64,000 bases of DNA from Actinophytocola oryzae (GTDB taxonomy: Bacteria; Actinomycetota; Actinomycetes; Mycobacteriales; Pseudonocardiaceae): positions 1-64,000 of the forward strand of contig NZ_SOCP01000032.1 in the NCBI RefSeq assembly GCF_004364325.1. The letters are read 5' to 3'. Made by a program: the position numbers and the translations under genes. The notes under the pieces are model-generated. The model worked only from the letters and a program-made list of their open reading frames with translations. It searched no databases and had not been told where the DNA came from. Below are positions 7,473-16,983 of the stretch, one piece after another. Numbering within the stretch: the stretch's first letter is position 1; every line of letters starts with the position of its first letter.

Positions 7473-8585
7473 TCAGCCTTCCTTGGCGGCCTTCAGCTGT
7501 CCGTCGACGGACTCGAGCAGTTCCTGCCAGGACTTCTCGAACTTCTCCACACCCTCGTTCTCGAGGGTGACGAAGACGTCGGAGATGTCGATGCCCACCG
7601 CGGCCAGCGCGTCGAACACCGCCTGGGCTTCCCCCGCGTTGCCGGTCACCGTATCGCCACGGAGCTCACTTTTCTCGGCAACGGCGTCGAGTGTCGCCTC
7701 GGGCATCGTGTTGACGGTGTTCGCGACGACCAGCTCGTCCACGTACAGCGTGGGGGAGTAGTCGGGGTTCTTCACACCCGTCGACGCCCACAGTGGACGC
7801 TGCGCGTTGGCGCCTTCCGCGGCCAGCGTGCGCCAGCGGTCGGTGGAGAACGTCTCCTCGAACGCCGCGTAGGCGAGGACCGCGTTGGCCACGGCCGCCT
7901 TGCCGCGCAGGGCCTTCGCCTCGTCGGTGCCGATCTTGTCGAGCCGCTTGTCGACCTCACTGTCCACGCGGGACACGAAGAACGACGCCACCGAGTGCAG
8001 CTCGGCGATGTTGTGGCCGTTGGCCTTCGCCTGCTCGACGCCGGAGATGAAGGCGTCCATCACCGCCCGGTAGCGCTCGACGGAGAAGATCAGCGTGACG
8101 TTGACGCTGACGCCCTCGGCGAGCGTGCGGGTGATGGCGGGCAGGCCGTCCTCGGTGGCCGGGATCTTCACCAGCAGGTTGGGCCGGTCGACCGTCTTCC
8201 ACAGGTCGAGCGCCTCGGCGACGGTCTTGTCCGTGTCGTGTGCCAGGCGCGGGTCGACCTCGATCGACACCCGGCCGTCGACGTGGCCGGACGCGTCGTA
8301 GACGTCCCGGAACAGGTCGCAGGCGTTGCGGATGTCGGTGGTCGTGATCTCCTTGACCGCCGCGTCGACCGACGCGCCCCGGCCGGCCAGCTCACGGATC
8401 TGCTCGTCGTAGTCGGCCGCGTCGGACAGCGCCTTCGCGAAGATCGTCGGGTTGCTGGTCACGCCGACGACGTGCTTGTCGCGGACCAGCCCGGCGAGGT
8501 TGCCGGAGTTGAGCCTGCGGCGCGAGACGTCGTCGAGCCAGATGGACACACCCAGCTCGGAGAGCCTGGCGAGGTTGTCAGTCAT
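7473..8585 (-). CDS. tal: Transaldolase
   Basis: Transfers a three-carbon unit from sedoheptulose 7-phosphate to glyceraldehyde 3-phosphate. The 370-residue protein is the long actinobacterial type. Visible signatures are WLDDVSR near the N-terminus, [13 protein letters not shown] near residue 45 and [16 protein letters not shown] near residue 137, in which the lysine forms the Schiff base. The start codon lies 8 bases inside the end of tkt, so the two are coupled. Confidence 0.96.
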   Translation of the reverse strand: MTDNLARLSELGVSIWLDDVSRRRLNSGNLAGLVRDKHVVGVTSNPTIFAKALSDAADYDEQIRELAGRGASVDAAVKEITTTDIRNACDLFRDVYDASGHVDGRVSIEVDPRLAHDTDKTVAEALDLWKTVDRPNLLVKIPATEDGLPAITRTLAEGVSVNVTLIFSVERYRAVMDAFISGVEQAKANGHNIAELHSVASFFVSRVDSEVDKRLDKIGTDEAKALRGKAAVANAVLAYAAFEETFSTDRWRTLAAEGANAQRPLWASTGVKNPDYSPTLYVDELVVANTVNTMPEATLDAVAEKSELRGDTVTGNAGEAQAVFDALAAVGIDISDVFVTLENEGVEKFEKSWQELLESVDGQLKAAKEG

Positions 8586-10689
8586 TGTGCGGCCTCTCGG
8601 TCTTCAGTAGTGAGCGGCGGGCGGCGGAGACGACGGCGTCGGTGGTGAAACCGAACTCCTTGAACAGGGTCTGGTAGTCCGCGGACGCGCCGAAGTGCTC
8701 GATCGAGACGATCTCGCCGGAGTTGCCGACGTAGCGGTACCAGGGCTGGGCGATGCCGGCCTCGACCGCGACCCGCGCCTTCACGTTCGGTGGGATGACC
8801 TGGTCGCGGTAGGCCTGGTCCTGCGCCTCGAACCACTCCTGCGACGGCATGGACACCACTCTCGTGGCAACCCCGTCCGCCTCCAGGACATTCCGAGCGT
8901 CCACGGCCATCTGCAGCTCGGAGCCGGTGGCGATCAGCACCACCTGCGGCACGCCCGCCGAGCTGTCGGCGAGGACGTAGCCGCCCTTGGCGACGCCGTC
9001 CGCGGCCAGCTCCTTCGTGCCCTCGAGCGTGGGCAGGTTCTGCCTGGTCAGCGCGAGTCCGACCGGGGCGTCGTGCTGGGTGAGGATCGCCCGCCACGCG
9101 GCGGCGGTCTCGTTGGCGTCACCCGGCCGCAGGACGACCAGGCCCGGGATGGCCCGCAGCGCCGCGAGCTGCTCGATCGGCTGGTGGGTCGGCCCGTCCT
9201 CGCCGAGGCCGATCGAGTCGTGCGTCCACACGTAGGTCACGGGCAGCTTCTGCAGCGCGGCGAGGCGCACCGGCGGACGCATGTAGTCGGAGAACACGAG
9301 GAAGGTCGCGCCGTAGGGGCGCGTCGGGCCGTGGAGCACGATCCCGTTGAGGATCGAGCCCATCGCGTGCTCGCGGACTCCGAAGTGGAGGGTCCGCCCG
9401 AACGGCGTCGCGTCCCACTCCTTGGTCTTCGCGGACGTCGGCCCGAACGAGTCGGCGCCCTTCATGGTGGTGTTGTTGCTCTCCGCGAGGTCCGCGGAGC
9501 CGCCCCACAGCTCGGGCAGCACGTCGGCGAGCGCGTTGAGCACCTCGCCGGAGGCCTTGCGGGTCGCGACACCCTTGGGGTCCGGGTCCCACGACGGGAG
9601 CTCGGCCTCCCAGCCCTCAGGCAGGCGGTAGCCCGACGCGCGGTCGAGCAGCGCCTTGCGCTCCGGGTTGGCCTCGCCCCAGGCGTCGAACGCCTTCTGC
9701 CACTCCTCGTGGGCCTGCTTGCCCCGGTCGGCGACCATGCGGGCGTGCTTGAGGACCTCCGGCTCGACCACGAAGTGCTGGTCGGGGTCGAACCCGAGGA
9801 TCTTCTTGACCGCGGCGACCTCGTCGTCGCCCAGCGCGGCGCCGTGCGCCTTGCCCGTGTTCATCTTGTTGGGCGCCGGGTAGCCGATGATCGTGCGCAG
9901 GAGGATGAACGACGGCCTCGAGGTCTCCGCCTTCGCGGCCTCGACCGCGTCCAGGATCGCGACGACGTCCTCGCCGCCCTCGACGACCTGGACGTGCCAG
10001 CCGTAGGCCTCGTAGCGCTTCGCGGTGTCCTCGGACAGCGCGATGTTCGTGTCGTCCTCGATGGAGATCTTGTTGTCGTCGTAGAAGACGATGAGGTTGC
10101 CGAGCTCCTGGCGGCCCGCGAGCGACGAGGCCTCGGAGGTCACGCCCTCCTCGATGTCGCCGTCGGAGGCGATCACGTAGATGTGGTGGTCGAAGACGCT
10201 CTCGCCGAGCGGTGTGTCCGGATCGAACAGACCGTGCTCGCGGCGGGCGGCCATCGCCATGCCGACCGCGGAGGCCAGGCCCTGGCCGAGCGGTCCGGTG
10301 GTGATCTCGACGCCCGCGGTGTGCCCGTGCTCCGGGTGGCCCGGCGTCTTCGAGCCCCACGTGCGCAGCGACGCGATGTCCTCGATCTCCAGGCCGTAGC
10401 CGGACAGGAACAGCTCCAGGTACAGCGTCAGGCTCGAGTGGCCCGCGGACAGGACGAACCGGTCGCGGCCGATCCACTCCGGGTCGCTCGGGTCGTGGCG
10501 CATGACCCGCTGGTAGAGGGCGTACGCGAGCGGCGCGAGGCTCATCGCGGTGCCGGGGTGACCGTTGCCGACCTTCTGGACGGCCTCCGCGGCGAGGACC
10601 CTGATGGTGTCCACGGCGCGTTTGTCCAGGTCGGTCCAGTCGTCAGGCAGATTCTGCGTTGTCAAACGGGCGAGTTCGTCTGCACTCAT
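8578..10689 (-). CDS. tkt: Transketolase
   Basis: A thiamine-diphosphate enzyme moving two-carbon ketol units between sugar phosphates. The protein (about 703 aa) has the N-terminal [16 protein letters not shown], the TPP-binding [13 protein letters not shown] region near residue 155 followed by YDDNKISI, and the central pyrimidine-domain motif FGVREHAMG near residue 430. I chose the ATG at 10689 ([10 protein letters not shown]) over the frame start at 10731 because it fits the family N-terminus; a GGGAGC lies about 14 bases upstream. It is the first gene of the minus-strand operon and is divergent from ctaB. Confidence 0.95.
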   Translation of the reverse strand: MSADELARLTTQNLPDDWTDLDKRAVDTIRVLAAEAVQKVGNGHPGTAMSLAPLAYALYQRVMRHDPSDPEWIGRDRFVLSAGHSSLTLYLELFLSGYGLEIEDIASLRTWGSKTPGHPEHGHTAGVEITTGPLGQGLASAVGMAMAARREHGLFDPDTPLGESVFDHHIYVIASDGDIEEGVTSEASSLAGRQELGNLIVFYDDNKISIEDDTNIALSEDTAKRYEAYGWHVQVVEGGEDVVAILDAVEAAKAETSRPSFILLRTIIGYPAPNKMNTGKAHGAALGDDEVAAVKKILGFDPDQHFVVEPEVLKHARMVADRGKQAHEEWQKAFDAWGEANPERKALLDRASGYRLPEGWEAELPSWDPDPKGVATRKASGEVLNALADVLPELWGGSADLAESNNTTMKGADSFGPTSAKTKEWDATPFGRTLHFGVREHAMGSILNGIVLHGPTRPYGATFLVFSDYMRPPVRLAALQKLPVTYVWTHDSIGLGEDGPTHQPIEQLAALRAIPGLVVLRPGDANETAAAWRAILTQHDAPVGLALTRQNLPTLEGTKELAADGVAKGGYVLADSSAGVPQVVLIATGSELQMAVDARNVLEADGVATRVVSMPSQEWFEAQDQAYRDQVIPPNVKARVAVEAGIAQPWYRYVGNSGEIVSIEHFGASADYQTLFKEFGFTTDAVVSAARRSLLKTERPHND

Positions 10690-10883
10690 GGACACGGACT
10701 CAAGCTCCCACCTAATCGTGTTCTCGATCATGCCGTTGGCGCACGACCGCGCTGGTCATCCTCGGGATGCCCGGACAATTCCTCAGCCTAACGAAACCAC
10801 CCGGCGAAGGCCGTTCACGGTCACGCGGTTACGATCCCTGGCGTTACCCGAACTTCTGCCACCTACACACCTGGGAGCCGCTG

Positions 10884-11819
10884 GTGAGCGCAGCGCTCGG
10901 GGCGGCCACCGAAGCCCCGCGCCGCACCCGCAGGGATGTCGTCCGTGCGTACGTCGCGCTGACCAAGCCGAGGATCATCGAGCTCCTCCTGGTCACCACC
11001 GTGCCCGCGATGATGCTCGCGCAGCGTGGCATCCCGTCGCCGTGGCTGGTGTTCGCCACGCTCTTCGGCGGCACGATGGCCGCCGGTTCCGCGAACGCCC
11101 TGAACTGCGTGGCCGACGCCGACATCGACGCGGTGATGAAGCGCACGTCGTCGCGGCCCCTGCCCAAGCACCAGGTGCCGACGCGCAACGCACTCGTGTT
11201 CGGCGTCACGCTCGGCGTGCTGTCGTTCGCGTGGCTGTGGCCCACCACCAACCTCCTGGCAGCGTTGTTGTCCGTCGCCGCCATCCTCTTCTACGTTCTG
11301 ATCTACACGATGGTTCTGAAGCGGCGGACCGCGCAGAACATCGTGTGGGGTGGCGCCGCCGGGTGCATGCCGGTGGTCATCGGCTGGTCAGCGGTCACGG
11401 GCTCGGTCGAGTGGCCCGCGTTCGTGATGTTCGGCGTGATCTTCTTCTGGACCCCGCCCCACTTCTGGGCGCTGGCGATGAAGTTCCGCGACGACTACGC
11501 GCGGGCCGGCGTGCCCATGCTGCCGGTCGTGACGACACCCGATCGGGTGGCGCGTCAGATCGTCACCTATTCGTGGGTGATGGTCGCGTGGACACTCCTG
11601 CTGGTCCCGGCGACCGGCTGGGTCTACACGGCGTTCGCGGTCGTCACGGGTGGTTGGTTCCTGGTCGTCGCCCACCGGCTGTACGCCCAGACCAAACGCG
11701 GCGAGCCGGGCAAGCCGATGAAGCTCTTCCACATGTCGAACACGTACCTGACGCTGGTGTTCGTGGCGCTGGCCGTGGACTCGGCACTGGGTCTGCCCGT
11801 GGTCGGCTGGCCGTTCTGA
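10884..11819 (+). CDS. ctaB: Protohaem IX farnesyltransferase (haem O synthase)
   Basis: Membrane UbiA-type prenyltransferase that converts haem b to haem O for cytochrome oxidase. The 311-residue protein has the farnesyl-diphosphate Asp-rich motif [19 protein letters not shown] near residue 75 and the second-half motif [19 protein letters not shown] near residue 145. About eight or nine membrane helices are visible. The GTG at 10884 has GGGAG six bases upstream and is preferred to an ATG 117 bases earlier. The haem A synthase that uses its product is encoded at 19985-20953. Confidence 0.93.
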   Translation: MSAALGAATEAPRRTRRDVVRAYVALTKPRIIELLLVTTVPAMMLAQRGIPSPWLVFATLFGGTMAAGSANALNCVADADIDAVMKRTSSRPLPKHQVPTRNALVFGVTLGVLSFAWLWPTTNLLAALLSVAAILFYVLIYTMVLKRRTAQNIVWGGAAGCMPVVIGWSAVTGSVEWPAFVMFGVIFFWTPPHFWALAMKFRDDYARAGVPMLPVVTTPDRVARQIVTYSWVMVAWTLLLVPATGWVYTAFAVVTGGWFLVVAHRLYAQTKRGEPGKPMKLFHMSNTYLTLVFVALAVDSALGLPVVGWPF

Positions 11820-11868
11820 TCTGCGCTTACTCGGGTCCGCTCCGCTGACCTCCCGTACCGTCCCCGGC

Positions 11869-12231
11869 ATGGATTTCAAGCTCGAGGTCGTGCCGGTGCC
11901 TGTGTCCGATGTGGATCGGTCGGTCGCGTTCTACCGCGACACCGTCGGGTTCAGCCTCGACGTCGACCACACGCTCAGCCCGGAACTGCGGTTCGTGCAG
12001 CTGACCCCGCCCGGATCGGCCTGCTCGATCATCATGGGCGTCGGCATCGTCGACTCCGCGCCCGGCTCCCTGCGCGGCCTCCAACTGGTCGTCGAGGACA
12101 TCCAGGCGGCCCGTGCCGAGCTGGCCGGCCGTGGTGTGACCGTCTCCGACGTGACCACCGGCTCCGGTGGCTCCTTCGTCCACTTCGCCGACCCGGACGG
12201 CAACACCTGGACGGTGCAGGACCCCGGTTGA
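11869..12231 (+). CDS. VOC family (glyoxalase/bleomycin-resistance fold) protein
   Basis: This 120-residue single-domain protein begins MDFKLEVVPVPVSDVDRSV and continues through FYRDTVGF, RFVQLTPPGS and the C-terminal FADPDGNTW, the standard VOC pattern. VOC proteins use paired beta-alpha-beta-beta-beta units, often with a metal, for lyase, isomerase or dioxygenase chemistry; the substrate cannot be read here. It closely resembles the VOC half of the fusion protein at 12605-13447 (PVPVTDVERAKEFY, RFVQVTPPGSGCSI), so the two are probably paralogues from a local duplication. Confidence 0.85.
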   Translation: MDFKLEVVPVPVSDVDRSVAFYRDTVGFSLDVDHTLSPELRFVQLTPPGSACSIIMGVGIVDSAPGSLRGLQLVVEDIQAARAELAGRGVTVSDVTTGSGGSFVHFADPDGNTWTVQDPG

Positions 12232-12248
12232 CGGGGTCACCAGCATCA

Positions 12249-12280
12249 ATTACCTTCTGGTTATGGAACCGGGAGGTAAT
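12249..12280. promoter_or_regulatory. Nested dyad operator candidate upstream of the ArsR gene
   Basis: ATTACCT (12249-12255) and AGGTAAT (12274-12280) are exact inverted arms around a second pair, GGTT (12259-12262) and AACC (12267-12270). The left half alone, ATTACCTTCTGGTTAT, is a near-palindrome. The dyad covers the GGGAGG ribosome-binding site of the ArsR-type gene starting at 12286, as expected for an autoregulatory operator. Confidence 0.6.
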
Positions 12281-12285
12281 GAAAC

Positions 12286-12612
12286 GTGACGACGCTGGCA
12301 CCCGAACGGCTCGACGCAACGTTCGCCGCGCTGGCCGACCCGACCAGGCGGGCCATCCTCGCGCGCCTGGCGAGGGGAGAGGCGTCGGTCAAGGAACTGG
12401 CAGAGCCGTTCGCCATGACCCAGCCCGCCATCTCGAAACACCTCAAGGTCCTGGAGCGGGCCGGGCTGGTCGAACGCGGCAAGGACGCCCAGCGGCGACC
12501 CTGCCGTCTGGTAGCCGAGCCGATGCGCGACGCGGCGGGCTGGCTCGGCGACTACCGCCGCTTCTGGACCGAGAGCTACGACCGCCTCGAGGACCTGCTC
12601 GCCGATGAGTGA
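12286..12612 (+). CDS. ArsR-family transcriptional regulator
   Basis: This 108-residue winged-helix protein starts with LDATFAALADPTRRAILARL, and the recognition region reads AMTQPAISKHLKVLERAGLV (about residues 43-62), the classic ArsR HTH. There are no clustered cysteines suggesting metal sensing. This subfamily is usually paired with an SRPBCC (AHSA1) gene, and that is the next gene, overlapping by 8 bases. The GTG start has GGGAGG nine bases upstream, inside the dyad operator at 12249-12280, suggesting autorepression. Confidence 0.88.
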   Translation: MTTLAPERLDATFAALADPTRRAILARLARGEASVKELAEPFAMTQPAISKHLKVLERAGLVERGKDAQRRPCRLVAEPMRDAAGWLGDYRRFWTESYDRLEDLLADE

Positions 12613-13447
12613 CCGCGACGTCGTCATCACCCGCGAGTTCGCCGCGCCACGGCGGCGGGTGTTCGACGCCCACACCAGGCCCGACCTGCTCCGACGCTGG
12701 TTCGGCCCGCACGGCTGGCGGCTCACCGTCTGCGACGTCGACCTGCGCGAGGGCGGCGAGTGGCACTACGTCATGCGCGGCCCGGACGACCAGGAGATGG
12801 TCCTCCACGGCCGCTACCTCGTGGTCGACCCGCCGAACCTGCTCGTGATGACCGAGACCAACGTCGACTGCCACGCACGTGCCGAGTACGAGTCGGTCAT
12901 CACCATCGAGCTGACCGGCGACACCCACCTGACCCACACCGCCACCTTCCCGACCCGCGAGATCCGTGACGCCGTCGTCGACTCGGGCATGGCCCGCGGT
13001 GTCGGCGCGAGCTTGGACCGCCTGACAGAGACACTGGAGCACCCCATGGACTGGAAGATCGAGCTGATCCCCGTGCCCGTCACCGACGTGGAGCGGGCCA
13101 AGGAGTTCTACGCCACCAGACTGGGCTTCCCCGTCGACGTGGACCACACGGCGGGGGACTTCCGGTTCGTGCAGGTCACGCCGCCGGGCTCGGGCTGTTC
13201 GATCGGGTTCGGGGCGAACGTCACCGAGATGGAGCCCGGCGACCTCAAGGGCGTCCAGATCGTCGTCACGGACATCGAGAAGGCACGCGCCGAGCTGGTC
13301 GAGCGCGGCGTCGACGCCACCCCGATCTGGCACATCGAGGACGGCAGGCAGGTCGACGGCAAGGGCGGCGACTGGAACTCGTTCCTGACCTTCAACGACC
13401 CGGACGGCAACGTGTGGTCGATGCAGGAAAGGCCCAGCCGGTCGTAG
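12605..13447 (+). CDS. SRPBCC (AHSA1-like) and VOC domain fusion protein
   Basis: The first ~150 residues form an activator-of-Hsp90-ATPase-like SRPBCC domain (ITREFAAPRRRVFDAHTRP, then LLRRWFGP and THTATFPT). The remainder, from MDWKIELIPVPVTDVERAK, is a full VOC domain ending FNDPDGNVWSMQ. Each is commonly a separate protein; here they share one 280-residue frame. An internal ATG near 13046 sits where the VOC domain begins, so a separate VOC protein could also be made. The gene overlaps the ArsR gene by 8 bases. Ligand and substrate are unknown. Confidence 0.82.
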   Translation: MSDRDVVITREFAAPRRRVFDAHTRPDLLRRWFGPHGWRLTVCDVDLREGGEWHYVMRGPDDQEMVLHGRYLVVDPPNLLVMTETNVDCHARAEYESVITIELTGDTHLTHTATFPTREIRDAVVDSGMARGVGASLDRLTETLEHPMDWKIELIPVPVTDVERAKEFYATRLGFPVDVDHTAGDFRFVQVTPPGSGCSIGFGANVTEMEPGDLKGVQIVVTDIEKARAELVERGVDATPIWHIEDGRQVDGKGGDWNSFLTFNDPDGNVWSMQERPSRS

Positions 13448-13573
13448 CCGGTTATCCGGGCGAACAACGAACGGCCTCGTTCGGGGTGATCGGGAACATT
13501 GCCGGAGCGCGTGCCCTGCTCCAGCGTGGAGGGCGGCAACTCCTTCACCTACCACAGGAACACGAGGCTGGTC

Positions 13574-14290
13574 ATGGCTGCTCCCGCACTACCCACCGTC
13601 GTTCTGGTCCACGGCGCGTTCGCCGACGCCTCCGGCTGGCAGGCGGTGGCCGACGGCCTGCGTGCGCGTGGGCACCAGGTCCTCGCCCCGGCCAACCCGC
13701 TGCGCGGCGTCGCCGCCGACGCCGACTACATCAGGGACTTCGTGTCGACGATCGAGGGCGACGTCGTGCTCGTCGGCCACTCCTACGGCGGCTGCGTGAT
13801 CACCAACGCCAGCACGGACGCCCCGAACGTGCGGGCGTTGGTCTACATCGCCGCGTTCGCGCCGGACGAGGGCGAGACGCTGCTCGAGTCCATCGCGCTG
13901 GGCGGCGGGAGGACCGGACTCGGCGAGCACCTGGTTCAGCGGCCCTACCCGGGTGCGCCCGAGGGTGACGCCGACGGCTACCTGGACCTGGCGTTCTTCC
14001 ACCAGCTGTTCTGCGCCGACCTGGACGCCGGGCTCGCCCATTTCATGGGGGTCGCCCAGCGCGGGTTCGCGCTGTCGTGCCTGTCCACCCCGTCCGGGGT
14101 GCCCGGCTGGCGGACCATCCCCAGCTGGTACCTCGTGGCCGCCGACGACGCCACGATCCCGCCGGAGGCCGAGCGAGCGATGGCGAAGCGCGCCGGAGCG
14201 CACACGGTGGAGGTCACCGCCTCGCACGTGGCGATGATCAGCAAGCCTGCCGAGACGATCGACCTGATCGTCACCGCCTCCGGCGGATGA
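13574..14290 (+). CDS. Alpha/beta hydrolase
   Basis: This 238-residue alpha/beta hydrolase begins TVVLVHGAFADASGWQ, with the oxyanion-hole HGAF, and has the nucleophile elbow GHSYGG near residue 73 and a late histidine in ASHVAMIS near the C-terminus. It resembles the small esterase/hydrolase group related to plant methyl esterases. The ATG at 13574 has GAGG about 7 bases upstream; the frame opening at 13499 is longer than the family. Substrate is unknown. Confidence 0.85.
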   Translation: MAAPALPTVVLVHGAFADASGWQAVADGLRARGHQVLAPANPLRGVAADADYIRDFVSTIEGDVVLVGHSYGGCVITNASTDAPNVRALVYIAAFAPDEGETLLESIALGGGRTGLGEHLVQRPYPGAPEGDADGYLDLAFFHQLFCADLDAGLAHFMGVAQRGFALSCLSTPSGVPGWRTIPSWYLVAADDATIPPEAERAMAKRAGAHTVEVTASHVAMISKPAETIDLIVTASGG

Positions 14291-14320
14291 GGTACTGAGG
14301 ACGAGCACTAGGTTGGTCGG

Positions 14321-15610
14321 GTGACGCGGCGCGAGGCCACGGGTGGGCCGGATCCGGAACTCGTGGCACTCGCGGGACGGCTGCTGGACACCCTCGACGA
14401 GTTCGCGGACGAGATCGCGTCCGCGATCGAGGCCAGGGTCGCGTTCTACTCGACACACAGCGTCGTGTCGGCCGAGGACCTGAGGCTGTCCGTGCGGGGC
14501 AACACCGAGTACGTCCTCCGGTCGCTGCGCGAGGACCAGTTCGCCGATGTCGCCGCGGCCAGGACGACCGGTGCCCTGCGTGCCGAGCAGGGGGTGCCGC
14601 TCTCGGTCGTCATGGCGGCGTTCCGCATCCTGTTCAGCCAGATCTGGCACAGCCTCGTGCTGCACGCCCGTGCACGGCGGCAGGTCTCCAACCAGGCGCT
14701 GGTGGACGCGGCGTCCGACCTGTGGTCCGCACACGACACCTTCGCCGAGGAGATGGCCGCCGCGCACCGCGAGACGACGATGACGCTGGTGCTGCGCAAC
14801 GAGGGAGAGCGGTCGGCACTGGTCGGTGCCCTCCTGGAGGGACGGCCGCTGGGCGAGACGTCGGTCTGGGATGTCGCCGACGTGCTTCGCCTGCCCAAAC
14901 GCGGGCCGTTCGTCGTGGTCGCGGCCGAGTCGGTGCAACTGGCCCAGGAGGCGCTGCCCGGCATCGAGAACCGACTGCGGGTACAACGGATCGGGTCTGC
15001 CTGGCGGCTGACGCCCGACGCGCAGATCGGGATCGTGCGCTTCGGGAACGACACCGACATGCGCCCGCTCACGTCGACGCTGAGGGCGTCGGCGCGCAGC
15101 CGGATCGGCATCAGCCCGCCCTACCTCGCGCTGACGGAGACGGCGGTCGCGTTGCGTTTCGCGCGGATCGCACTGGCGAGCACCGTCGCGGGCACCCCGC
15201 ACGTCACGATGTTCGACGACTTTCCCCTTGCCGTCGCGGCGGTCAGCGCGCCGGACGCGATGGCCAGGGTCCGGCAGGCCGTGCTCGGGCCGATCCTCGA
15301 CCTGCCCGCCGAGCAGTGCAAGGTCCTCCTCGACACCCTGGCCGCGTGGCGGGACAGCGGGGGGTCGGCGTCGGATGCCGCGGGCGTCCTGTTCTGCCAT
15401 CCCAACACGGTCCGCCACCGGCTGCGCCGGATCGAGTCGGCCACCGGACGCTCCCTCAGCGACCCGAAGGCGACCGCGGAGATCCTGATAGCGCTGGAGG
15501 CCGCGTTGCTGGAGATCGCGCGGCGACCGCCGTCGCCTGCACTAGGACGCGGCCGCCGGCGAGCCGGTGACGGTGTCGAGCAGGGCCGAGACGTCGGCGT
15601 CGTCGAGTGA
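14321..15610 (+). CDS. PucR-type helix-turn-helix regulator
   Basis: The protein (429 aa) has an N-terminal helical sensor-like region, a central GGDEF-related fold and a C-terminal PucR/CdaR HTH ending in VLFCHPNTVRHRLRRIESATG (about residues 355-375, motif split here for reading). Members regulate catabolic and secondary metabolic genes in actinomycetes. The start is a GTG; TAGGTT at 14309-14314 is a plausible -10 only six bases upstream, so the mRNA may be leaderless. The last 69 bases overlap the end of the convergent HD-domain gene, and the final ~25 residues look like read-through tail. Confidence 0.85.
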   Translation: MTRREATGGPDPELVALAGRLLDTLDEFADEIASAIEARVAFYSTHSVVSAEDLRLSVRGNTEYVLRSLREDQFADVAAARTTGALRAEQGVPLSVVMAAFRILFSQIWHSLVLHARARRQVSNQALVDAASDLWSAHDTFAEEMAAAHRETTMTLVLRNEGERSALVGALLEGRPLGETSVWDVADVLRLPKRGPFVVVAAESVQLAQEALPGIENRLRVQRIGSAWRLTPDAQIGIVRFGNDTDMRPLTSTLRASARSRIGISPPYLALTETAVALRFARIALASTVAGTPHVTMFDDFPLAVAAVSAPDAMARVRQAVLGPILDLPAEQCKVLLDTLAAWRDSGGSASDAAGVLFCHPNTVRHRLRRIESATGRSLSDPKATAEILIALEAALLEIARRPPSPALGRGRRRAGDGVEQGRDVGVVE

Positions 15611-16222
15611 CTCGCGGATGCACTGCCACAGCTGCAGGTTCGCCGCCGCCCAATGGGCGTACTGGTCGGCGGCCTCCTGGTTGTAGAAGTAGAAGCCCTC
15701 GTCGTGGACGCGTCGCTGCTCGCCGCAGATCTTGTTGGCCAGCTCGCGCAGGCCGATGCCGTTCTCCTCGAGATACTTGTGCGCGAGCACGACCGGTGTC
15801 ACGGGCAGCGCCTTGAACAGCGTGTCCGCGTCCGACAGCGCCTGGGCCTCCAGCGAGATGTGCCGGTCCCGGTTGGCCATCTCCGCCTCGTCGACGATGC
15901 GGTCGATCCACCCGGCCACGTGCTTGGGCACGCGCGCCCGCGACAGGATCGCGAGCCGCAGCCCGCTGCCCGCCGACGCGGCCGAGTTGCGGCGCACCAG
16001 GTAGTTGACGTCGTGGACCAGCGCCGCGGTCTCCACGACGCTCACCTCGGCGCCGTTCAGCACGGCGAAACGCGCGGCCTTGGTCCGCACGAACGACACG
16101 TGGTGCCAGCCGTGGAACTGCAGACGGGCGGCGTAACGCGTGCACAGTCGCCGCACGTCGGCCTCGACAGCGTCGACCACCGCCGGCGGTAAGACCGGCA
16201 TGAGCTCACCCTCGGACGACAT
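15542..16222 (-). CDS. HD-domain phosphohydrolase-like protein
   Basis: This 226-residue protein carries the metal-binding histidines and HD pair of the HD superfamily: FHGWHH (about residues 37-42), ALVHDVNYLV (about residues 67-76) and SDADTLFK (about residues 129-136). HD proteins hydrolyse phosphomonoesters or nucleotides; the substrate is not evident. It is monocistronic, convergent with the PucR gene, with a 117-base gap on its 5' side that holds its promoter. Confidence 0.75.
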   Translation of the reverse strand: MSSEGELMPVLPPAVVDAVEADVRRLCTRYAARLQFHGWHHVSFVRTKAARFAVLNGAEVSVVETAALVHDVNYLVRRNSAASAGSGLRLAILSRARVPKHVAGWIDRIVDEAEMANRDRHISLEAQALSDADTLFKALPVTPVVLAHKYLEENGIGLRELANKICGEQRRVHDEGFYFYNQEAADQYAHWAAANLQLWQCIRESLDDADVSALLDTVTGSPAAAS

Positions 16223-16339
16223 CGACCCCTCCGAACCTTGCCGGCTGTGGTTAGCGCCCGCCGGGCAGGGCTGGTGGAGGTGATGGTAATTGGCCCGAGT
16301 GTGGTTTGTCTGCGGCCGTTCGTTCCTATCTGTCCGGTC

Positions 16340-16978
16340 TCACAGCCTGCTGACCAGTTGCGATAGCCGGGACTCGACGGGCACGTGCCGTTGGCTCTCC
16401 TGCGTGAGGGGGTCGTAGGACAGGCTCCAGGGCGTCACCTCCCTCGACTTCACGAGGAAGGTCATGGTGCCGTCGACCGCGCGCGGGATGCGGTGGAAGT
16501 CGGACGCGAGCAGGCTGTCGGAGGCACCGACCGGGCACGGCGTGCTGGTCAGCAGCTCCGTCGTGGTGATCAGCTGGCTCTGCGGCGACAGCTGTGCCGA
16601 GTAGCGTTCGTGCTGGTAGCCGCCACGCAGGATCGTCGTGCAGAAGTGGTAGCGGTGGTTGTGCACGGAGTCCGCGTAGCCCGCGCGCCAGTCGCGCTGC
16701 TCCTTGTACTCGTGCAGCCAGAACGTGAACGGCTCGTCCGGCTGGTCGCGCAGGCACCACGCGAAGTGCGTCCTCGTCTCCCGTGACCGCCGGATGATCG
16801 CGTTCGCCTGGTCGGTCGGCAGGGCGAGCAGGTGGGCGCGCAGGTCGGCCCGCAGGCCGTGGCCCTGCGCCCACGTCCCGAACCACCGGTCGACGTCGGT
16901 CCAGTGGGACGTGAGGTCGACGTCGGCGGCCCGCAACTGCTCGGCCAGCTCTCCTACCGCGGAGCCCCTGGTAACCAC
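16340..16978 (-). CDS. Uncharacterised soluble protein paired with a membrane protein
   Basis: This 212-residue protein starts at a GTG with GGGGAG nine bases upstream; the start lies six bases after the upstream gene's stop, so the two form one operon. No signal peptide or membrane segment is seen. A central stretch SVHNHRYHFCTTILRGGYQHE (about residues 103-123) has the H-x-H then late H spacing seen in cupin metal sites, followed by beta-rich sequence, so a cupin-like fold is possible. I do not recognise the family. Confidence 0.7.
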   Translation of the reverse strand: MVTRGSAVGELAEQLRAADVDLTSHWTDVDRWFGTWAQGHGLRADLRAHLLALPTDQANAIIRRSRETRTHFAWCLRDQPDEPFTFWLHEYKEQRDWRAGYADSVHNHRYHFCTTILRGGYQHERYSAQLSPQSQLITTTELLTSTPCPVGASDSLLASDFHRIPRAVDGTMTFLVKSREVTPWSLSYDPLTQESQRHVPVESRLSQLVSRL

Positions 16979-16983
16979 GATGA

